This document shows positions 1 through 4,743 of a stretch of 6,268 bases of DNA, in pieces (positions within the stretch are counted from its first letter, which is position 1; each line of letters opens with the position of its first letter). Source of the stretch: an uncultured Granulosicoccus sp. GTDB taxonomy: Bacteria; Pseudomonadota; Gammaproteobacteria; Granulosicoccales; Granulosicoccaceae. The position numbers and the translations under genes are program-made. The DNA lies in NCBI GenBank assembly GCA_938016235.1, contig CALLPU010000353.1:1-6268 (forward strand), read 5' to 3'. Below the pieces are notes generated by a model, which was given only the letters and a program-made list of their open reading frames with translations, was not told the DNA's origin and searched no databases.

Positions 1-537
1 CGATGCTGCACTGCCATGCCCTTCCTGGAAGATGAACAGCGGCAGGTTCAGCAGCTTTGCCTGCCCTGCCAGATTACCCAGTTCGTCGACATCCTCTTCC
101 ACGCAATCGCCAATGAACACCAAAGCCTGAACCGGGGTACTGCGGGTTTCTGCCAGGGCATGCTTCAGCACACGTTTGATCTGTGTCCTGCCGGCCATAC
201 AACTGACCTTACGCATCATCCCGACCAGTTGATCTGCCGAACCCAGCCACTTGGATGCCCGACATTCATCAAAGCCTCGATAGTAAACCAGCTGTACATC
301 CAGCATGCCAATGCCACGAGCATGCGTGAACATGTCAGCTGTTAATGTCATCGCCTGATTCCACGTGGGCTGCCGACTCGCAGTGGCATCGAGTGCCAGT
401 ATCAATTTGCCACGGTCAGTACCCGGGCTCGCCAGAGGCATCTCCTTAACGGCGTCCAGAAACGCACTGACCTCATCCGATGAACTCAGGTTCTGTGAAG
501 CTTGCTCGGCCAGTGAGCCTGTCTTGGTCTTCTTCAA
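1..537 (-). CDS. VWA-domain protein, 3' end cut by window edge
   Basis: The frame is open for 179 codons from 537 to the window edge, so the C-terminus is missing. A TAG lies two codons upstream of the TTG at 537-535 and the next in-frame ATG is about codon 34, so TTG is the likely start. This TTG overlaps the TGA of the NUDIX gene (TTGA), typical of translational coupling. The N-terminal 40 residues are polar. A beta strand then leads into 'LILALDATASRQ' (residues 45-56), a MIDAS-like D-x-T/S-x-S (D50, T52, S54). T118 in 'AGRTQI' and D144 in 'FIGDCVEE' sit where the other MIDAS residues are expected. This arrangement is that of a von Willebrand A fold binding a divalent metal and usually a protein partner. 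No signal peptide or membrane segment is visible, so it is probably cytoplasmic. From memory, related VWA proteins often neighbour J-domain genes; that gene, if present, is outside the window. Partner and function are unknown. Confidence 0.8.
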   Translation of the reverse strand, partial: MKKTKTGSLAEQASQNLSSSDEVSAFLDAVKEMPLASPGTDRGKLILALDATASRQPTWNQAMTLTADMFTHARGIGMLDVQLVYYRGFDECRASKWLGSADQLVGMMRKVSCMAGRTQIKRVLKHALAETRSTPVQALVFIGDCVEEDVDELGNLAGQAKLLNLPLFIFQEGHGSAAS

Positions 538-1106
538 GAGCTAGTGGTCCGTCCAGTAGGCACGGTTTTCATGTGGTTGTCGAACAAGTGCAGCGCGGCC
601 ACAGTAGCCAGATCAGTGATGCGGCCGTCAGTCAACATGGCATCAAACTCAGCCCGTGAGAAGCGTTGTGAGACGAGATCCTGCTCCTCGTTATCCAACG
701 CCGGGTCACCGGATTCCAGCCCGGTAGCCAGGAACACGTGAACGCCCTGATTCGCATAGCCATAGGCTTGAAACAATTTGCCCAGCTTCAGCATGCGATT
801 GGCACTCAAGCCGGTTTCCTGTTTCAGCTCAGCTGCCGCTACCTGCTCCGGCGTGGAATCCGGATCAAGCTCCAACGAGCCTTGAGGAAATTCCCAGAAG
901 CGTCCATTGACCGGATACCGATATTGCTGCACCAGTTGAAAGTTTTCTCCATCGTACGGGATGATCAACGAGAAATCGGGTTTGTCGACGACACCGAACA
1001 GCCCATGGTCTCCGTTGGGCCGACGCACGCGATCTTCGCGTACTGTCATCCAGCGATTTTTATAAACCACCTTTGTGTCAATGCGCTTGATTTCGGGCTC
1101 ACTCAT
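534..1106 (-). CDS. NUDIX hydrolase, ADP-ribose pyrophosphatase-like
   Basis: 190 aa, a normal length for a single-domain cytoplasmic NUDIX hydrolase that cleaves a nucleoside diphosphate linked to another group. Residues 33-70 ('GLFGVVDKPDF...LIIPYDG...QQYRYPVNGRFWEFPQG') are the conserved beta-sheet entry of ADP-ribose/nucleotide-sugar pyrophosphatases. The Nudix box starts at G76 and ends in 'AELKQETGL' (92-100). It departs from the consensus: it is two residues longer, the Arg of the RE pair is Ala92, and the first Glu of the EE pair is Gln96. E93 and E97 remain. Further glutamates (E140, E141) lie in the loop that often gives a catalytic base. 'GRITDLATVAALHLF' (161-175) is a typical C-terminal helix of these enzymes. 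ATG at 1106-1104 has GGAG about 10 nt upstream. The gene lies 44 bp after the VOC gene and overlaps the next start by 4 nt. Substrate is not decidable from sequence. Confidence 0.9.
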   Translation of the reverse strand: MSEPEIKRIDTKVVYKNRWMTVREDRVRRPNGDHGLFGVVDKPDFSLIIPYDGENFQLVQQYRYPVNGRFWEFPQGSLELDPDSTPEQVAAAELKQETGLSANRMLKLGKLFQAYGYANQGVHVFLATGLESGDPALDNEEQDLVSQRFSRAEFDAMLTDGRITDLATVAALHLFDNHMKTVPTGRTTSS

Positions 1107-1150
1107 GCGTTACCGGCTCCAGTCGAAATTGTCAGTGTGTTCACCCTGCG

Positions 1151-1582
1151 TTACCCACTCGCGTTGGCATTCGCCCATTCGTCTGCACGGCGCTTGATCT
1201 CGTCAGGCGATACTTCTTCCACTTGTTGAGCGAATGTCCATTCGTAGCCATGGCCATCGCTGGCCTTTGCATTACGGTCTCCCCAGAACATGTTCTCGGG
1301 TTCAGACACGGAAGACATACCTGCACCAAGCGCTTGTTGATACGCAGCATCTACATCAGACACATACAACATGAAGTTTACCGGTGACCGGCCAGTGGGC
1401 GCTTCAGCCATTCCCGGCCATTCTGCACTGAGCATGAATTTCTCACCCTCAATGGACATTTCTGCGTGCATGATGCTGCCATCGGGTGCATCCATAACCA
1501 TCGCAGTGGTTGCACCCAGTGCCTTTTCATACAGCGCCATGGCAGCTTTCGGATCACGTAACGTCATGTAGGGAATCAGCAT
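1151..1582 (-). CDS. VOC family (glyoxalase/PhnB-like) protein
   Basis: 143 aa, usual length for a single-chain VOC protein, which has two beta-alpha-beta-beta-beta modules and normally dimerises. Module 1 has 'IPYMTLRDPKAAMALYEKALGA' as its first strand and helix, then 'IMHAEMSIEGEKFMLSAEWPG' (residues 37-57). Module 2 begins 'VNFMLYVSDVDAAYQQALGAG' (68-88) and ends 'FWGDRNAKASDGHGYEWTFAQ' (99-119). The tail 'VEEVSPDEIKRRADEW' is typical of PhnB/3-demethylubiquinone-methyltransferase-like VOC proteins. H39 and E114 are candidate metal ligands, but the full ligand set cannot be fixed by eye. Most family members have no known substrate; glyoxalase, ring-cleaving dioxygenase or fosfomycin/bleomycin-resistance activity cannot be told apart here. 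The ATG at 1582-1580 has GGAG about 8 nt upstream. It follows the dehydrogenase gene by 42 bp and precedes the NUDIX gene by 44 bp, suggesting one operon. Confidence 0.88.
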   Translation of the reverse strand: MLIPYMTLRDPKAAMALYEKALGATTAMVMDAPDGSIMHAEMSIEGEKFMLSAEWPGMAEAPTGRSPVNFMLYVSDVDAAYQQALGAGMSSVSEPENMFWGDRNAKASDGHGYEWTFAQQVEEVSPDEIKRRADEWANANASG

Positions 1583-1624
1583 GTTCAGTCTCCGTGTTGG
1601 GTAGTGTCTAAAAAAGATTCATCG

Positions 1625-2584
1625 TTAGGATTTTGTCAAAGAGTTGAGCTCCTCACCATTTGAGAAGCCATCCACGTGGGCGATTGTCTGGCGCCACACT
1701 TCCAGGCGTGCCTGCTGGCTGGCCCAGGCGATATGCGGTGTCACCAGCACATCCGGCCTGTTCAGCACAGTCAGCAATGGGTTGTCGGGGTTGGGGGGCT
1801 CAGCCGTGAGCACATCAAACCCGAAGCCGGATATTTGCCCGGCGTGCAGGGCGTCAACCATTGCCTGCTCATCCACCAGTCCGCCGCGCGCCGTGTTCAC
1901 GATCAGGGGCTTTTGCTTCATGCGCGAAAATTCCGTCGCATCAATGCAATGCCGGGTTGAAGGTGTTAACGGTGCATGAATGGAGATGACATCGGCCGTT
2001 TCAATCACTTCATCCCACGGCGTATACAGTGGACCCAGGCCTGATACGTTCTTGTGCGCGGCGAACACCGGCTCCATACCAAATGCCCGACCAATCGAGG
2101 CCACTGACTGACCGATAGCACCCTCCCCTATGATGCCAAGCCTGGAACCTGCAAGATCTTTCAATGGATGGTTGAAGAAACAGAATTGCCCGGAACGTTC
2201 CCATTCTCCGGCAATGACGTCATCCACATAAGCCTTGATGGAACGACGCAAACCCAGAATCAGTGCAAACGTATGTTCCGGCACAGTATGCACCGCATAC
2301 CCGCGAACGTTGGATACCTGAATGCCCTGCTTTTTACAGGCCTCAATATCGATCACATCGTAACCGGTAGCAGCAACACTGATCATTTTCAGGGTGGGCA
2401 GTTCTGCGAGTGTTTCTGCTCGCAAAGGTGCCTTGTTGGTAATGACCACATCAGCACCCCTGGTACGCTCCAGCACTTCTTCCGGTCGTGTCTTGTCGAA
2501 CTCAACCCACTCGTGTTCAAAGGATGGTCGGGCCAGTTCAATATCGGGGCCCATGGTAGCGCGATCAAGAAACACCACTTTCAT
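1625..2584 (-). CDS. hprA: D-2-hydroxyacid dehydrogenase, glycerate/hydroxypyruvate reductase type
   Basis: 319 aa, full length for the D-isomer-specific 2-hydroxyacid dehydrogenase family. It should be a soluble NAD(P)H-dependent enzyme that reduces a 2-keto acid (hydroxypyruvate or glyoxylate are the likeliest) to the D-hydroxy acid. The catalytic domain strand 'VVITNKAPL' (46-54) and 'VAATGYDVIDIEAC' (70-83) come first. 'VPEHTFALILGLRR' (101-114) is the family helix. The Rossmann motif G-x-G-x-x-G is G153, G155, G158. The catalytic triad is R233 ('NTARGG'), E262 ('AEPP') and H284 ('PHIAWAS'); the 'PHIAWAS' form is typical of HprA-like glycerate dehydrogenases. The position after the second Rossmann strand reads 'FAAHKN', without the acidic residue common in NADH-specific enzymes. 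The ATG at 2584 has only a weak AGG upstream. It probably leads the VOC-NUDIX-VWA operon. The symbol is by motif resemblance; substrate and cofactor are not proven. Confidence 0.88.
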   Translation of the reverse strand: MKVVFLDRATMGPDIELARPSFEHEWVEFDKTRPEEVLERTRGADVVITNKAPLRAETLAELPTLKMISVAATGYDVIDIEACKKQGIQVSNVRGYAVHTVPEHTFALILGLRRSIKAYVDDVIAGEWERSGQFCFFNHPLKDLAGSRLGIIGEGAIGQSVASIGRAFGMEPVFAAHKNVSGLGPLYTPWDEVIETADVISIHAPLTPSTRHCIDATEFSRMKQKPLIVNTARGGLVDEQAMVDALHAGQISGFGFDVLTAEPPNPDNPLLTVLNRPDVLVTPHIAWASQQARLEVWRQTIAHVDGFSNGEELNSLTKS

Positions 2585-2604
2585 CAGATTATGCCTGAGA
2601 GTTG

Positions 2605-2622
2605 CTGTCCGGACAGAGTATA
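2605..2622 (-). promoter_or_regulatory. Candidate -10 box abutting a 12-bp palindrome upstream of hprA
   Basis: In the 95-bp gap before the dehydrogenase gene, the minus strand reads TATACT (2622-2617), one mismatch from the sigma-70 -10 consensus. It is followed directly by the perfect palindrome CTGTCCGGACAG (2616-2605). A repressor site at the transcription start would look like this. I find no good -35 hexamer at 16-18 bp (only ACTGGC-like sequence), so the promoter call is weak. The palindrome itself is certain; its function is inferred. Confidence 0.3.
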
Positions 2623-2679
2623 TCGGAATCAGCTCAACCGCCAGTTTCCATACCGGTCAGCAAAGCGGCATTCGGGCGG

Positions 2680-4470
2680 TCAGCAGCCCCACTGCCCAAC
2701 CGTGACTGCTTTTTCTTTTGCACGATCCAGCGGCGCAGGTACCGGAGCGAGTGCGTCCAGCTCTGTCACATCTGAATAGCCCAGAGCGCCAAGGGTTTGT
2801 AACAGGCCTTCGACTTCCCGATGCGACTGGATATAGGCCGAATCCCACCAGGTAAGCGTTGCATCGCGCACTTCTGCGTATATGTCACCTGTCACGGCAT
2901 CAGCGAACACGATATGCGCAACGCGCTCCGCGCAGCGCACAATGAACTGCGTATTGCCATCGGCATCCAGATCCTCCGGTTTGAAGATATCCGATGCCTG
3001 TCTGGCGGTGATATCCACTTTGCGGTATCGATCAATATTGACGAACAATCTGACGTCGAGAATGACAAGCCGGTGATTCCAGCCAAACGCCGCTGTTCGA
3101 GGCAACTCACCGATGGCTACATCGTTATCCAGAAACTCAAAATGCACTTGCTTGTCGTTAGAGGTGACCCAAGAGAGGAACAATGAAGGCATTCCCGTGA
3201 AGGCTTCTACATTGTGATAGAGCAAATCGTCCACTGCCTTGTAGCGGCCTGTCTTGAGCCCACGTGACCAGGCTCTTTCAACGGTTTCTGATGGATGAGT
3301 GACCATGAAGAACAGATACACCTGATCCCCAAAACGCGACAACAGTTTACTGTCTGCCGTCCTATCGATATCCACGATGAAACTGTCAAAGCGAAACCGG
3401 TCTATCAGTAAATGCGAGATGGTGCCGTTGGCTGCCTTTTGCGCCATGTACCGATCCAGCTTCTTGTCAATCAGCACCAGTTCACGACCCGTGAGCATGG
3501 CACCATACTGGTAGCTGTCCCCCAGGCTTGCATAGTCCAGTAGATACTTGCGCCAGTAATCCGGACTGATCAGCGCGAAGTCCTCCCAGGGTATTCCCAG
3601 ACTCTCCGCCAGATGACGCTGACGAGGGCGTATCGTGCTTTTGCCCGACGCCGACGCACCCTTGACGTTCATGATTACCGGTTTTTCCTGTGCCGGCAAG
3701 AAACGAAAGCCTTCAGCTTGCACCGCTGTTTGCCAGCTCGATGCCAAAGCGTTGTCGATGACATCCGCTCCGTGCGAATTACTCACCAGATTCACAGCGA
3801 TGTTGGTGACCAGATCCTTATCGGGTATGACACGGCCGCGATGACTGACCATGCCATCGACCACTTTTATCAAAGCTTTGATGCAAGCCAGGTGAAGCGG
3901 ATCGTTGATTGTCTGAAGGGTTTGCTTCCACTCATTTACCGCCAGTAAATCAGGCGCATCATGAGCTGTAGCCACTTGAGCATTCGTTTTTGTCTTGCCC
4001 GCACCAAACAGCCTCTGCCAGAACCCGGTGGATCCTGTGTCCTGTGCATCAGCCGGGCTTTGCCGATCAAACAGTCGCTGTGACAGTTCATCGCTGATGA
4101 ACTGCCGTGCGCGATCTCTTTCCGTATCAAAGGCCGCCACGATACGGTCCATGTCAGGAACGATGTGCTGAACATGTATGCGCTCAACCATGGCACGCAG
4201 ATTGATGCCGAGGTCTTCATAGTTGGGTCCATCGGGTACCGACAAATCAGCCGTCACCCGGACCAGCAATGCATGCACCACCAGCCTTTGGGGTCGCAAC
4301 GCAAACAGATCAAGCACTTTCAGGCCGGTCAGATCAGCTAGCTCTTTAGCAACGGGATACGTCACCGTGGCATTCTCGGGGCGGAACAGCGTAACGAGCG
4401 GCCACAACTCGCGTGGTATGTCGGACTGCAACCCCGGATTCCAGGCATGAGCTTGTGGTGACTGTTCCAT
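2680..4470 (-). CDS. Large P-loop protein with Zeta-toxin-like kinase core
   Basis: About 596 aa. The frame also opens with a TTG at 4473, but the adjacent ATG at 4470-4468, with AAGAG 7 nt upstream, is the better start. Residue numbers here count from the TTG. Residues 1-260 are unrecognised, mostly helical, with a polar low-complexity stretch near 135-172. Residues 262-440 look like a Zeta-type kinase: Walker A 'GASASGKST' (272-280), 'LISPDYWRKYLLDY' (301-314) where the substrate-side Asp would lie, a hydrophobic strand 'HLLIDRFRF' (354-362), and 'VERAWSRGLKTGRYKAVDDLL' (398-418), which resembles the Arg- and GR-containing lid of Zeta/PezT kinases. Residues 441-597 are unrecognised. Zeta toxins phosphorylate UDP-GlcNAc, but they are usually much smaller and have an adjacent antitoxin; no small antitoxin ORF is evident here. 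A chromosomal kinase of unknown substrate is more likely. No signal peptide or membrane helix is seen, so it is probably cytoplasmic. The hexamer array lies about 107 bp upstream of the start. Confidence 0.8.
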   Translation of the reverse strand: MEQSPQAHAWNPGLQSDIPRELWPLVTLFRPENATVTYPVAKELADLTGLKVLDLFALRPQRLVVHALLVRVTADLSVPDGPNYEDLGINLRAMVERIHVQHIVPDMDRIVAAFDTERDRARQFISDELSQRLFDRQSPADAQDTGSTGFWQRLFGAGKTKTNAQVATAHDAPDLLAVNEWKQTLQTINDPLHLACIKALIKVVDGMVSHRGRVIPDKDLVTNIAVNLVSNSHGADVIDNALASSWQTAVQAEGFRFLPAQEKPVIMNVKGASASGKSTIRPRQRHLAESLGIPWEDFALISPDYWRKYLLDYASLGDSYQYGAMLTGRELVLIDKKLDRYMAQKAANGTISHLLIDRFRFDSFIVDIDRTADSKLLSRFGDQVYLFFMVTHPSETVERAWSRGLKTGRYKAVDDLLYHNVEAFTGMPSLFLSWVTSNDKQVHFEFLDNDVAIGELPRTAAFGWNHRLVILDVRLFVNIDRYRKVDITARQASDIFKPEDLDADGNTQFIVRCAERVAHIVFADAVTGDIYAEVRDATLTWWDSAYIQSHREVEGLLQTLGALGYSDVTELDALAPVPAPLDRAKEKAVTVGQWGC

Positions 4471-4577
4471 CAACCGTCTCTTGTAGAGTCAGGCGTCAGC
4501 TGTATTAGCCAAACACTGACTGACCGGTACACGTATGCCAACCGGAATCAACAGTTCGGCAGCAGCCAACGCAATAC

Positions 4578-4679
4578 GCTTCTGCTTCTGCTTCTGCTTC
4601 TGCTTCCGCTTCCGCTTCCGCTTCCGCTTCCGCTTCCGCTTCCGCTTCCGCTTCCGCTTCCGCTTCCGCTTCCGCTTTC
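4578..4679. repeat. Tandem hexanucleotide array, 17 units
   Basis: The plus strand holds four perfect GCTTCT units (4578-4601), twelve perfect GCTTCC units (4602-4673) and one variant GCTTTC (4674-4679), with no interruption. On the minus strand, the direction of the flanking genes, this is (GGAAGC)12 then (AGAAGC)4. It lies between the tctA stop and the start of the kinase-like gene. The frames through it encode dipeptide repeats (Ala-Glu, Gly/Arg-Ser or Lys-Arg/Gln on the minus strand; Ala-Ser, Phe-Arg/Cys or Leu-Pro/Leu on the plus strand). None has both a convincing start with a ribosome binding site and a sensible protein around it, so I treat it as non-coding. Such perfect arrays change length by slipped-strand mispairing. 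Confidence 0.97.
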
Positions 4680-4696
4680 AACAACAAGCGTGCGCG

Positions 4697-4721
4697 ATGA
4701 CCCGCAGAAACGGCGGATCAT
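4697..4721 (-). other. Hairpin downstream of tctA, not a classical terminator
   Basis: TGACCCGC (4698-4705) and GCGGATCA (4713-4720) form an 8-bp stem with one G.T wobble on the transcribed strand. An outer A-T pair (4697/4721) extends it to 9 bp, with a 7-nt loop. It begins 23 bp after the tctA stop, where a transcript end would be expected. No T-run follows on the minus strand, so if it acts it would be as a processing or RNA-stabilising stem, or as a weak or Rho-assisted terminator. Confidence 0.35.
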
Positions 4722-4743
4722 TCACTGTCAGTTCAACACCAAA

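Noticed and set aside
16..345. Plus-strand frame of 109 aa at the left edge
   Set aside because: Antisense to the VWA gene, whose MIDAS-like residues make the minus-strand reading much better.
1106..1155. Nine-base direct repeat TGCGTTACC at 1106-1114 and 1147-1155
   Set aside because: One copy covers the VOC stop and the other the region before the NUDIX start; short enough to be coincidence and no mobile element lies between.
738..1229. Plus-strand frame of 163 aa
   Set aside because: Antisense shadow of the NUDIX gene and the end of the VOC gene; no family resemblance.
1583..1624. T-run (TTTTTT on the minus strand) between the dehydrogenase and VOC genes as a terminator
   Set aside because: No GC-rich hairpin precedes it; the short gap and good ribosome site favour read-through.
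2168..2779. Plus-strand frame of 203 aa
   Set aside because: Antisense to the well-supported dehydrogenase and the end of the kinase-like gene; no recognisable domain.
2680..4470. Classical Zeta toxin-antitoxin module
   Set aside because: The protein is far too long and no small antitoxin gene sits next to it; only the kinase core resembles Zeta.
4524..4545. Inverted repeat CCGGT/ACCGG upstream of the kinase-like gene
   Set aside because: Only 5 bp per arm with a 12-nt spacer; no clear -10/-35 pair nearby to support an operator.
4505..4687. Minus-strand frame encoding an Ala-Glu repeat peptide of about 60 aa
   Set aside because: Starts at TTG with no ribosome binding site; most of it is the hexamer array, and the remaining C-terminal stretch looks like random intergenic translation.
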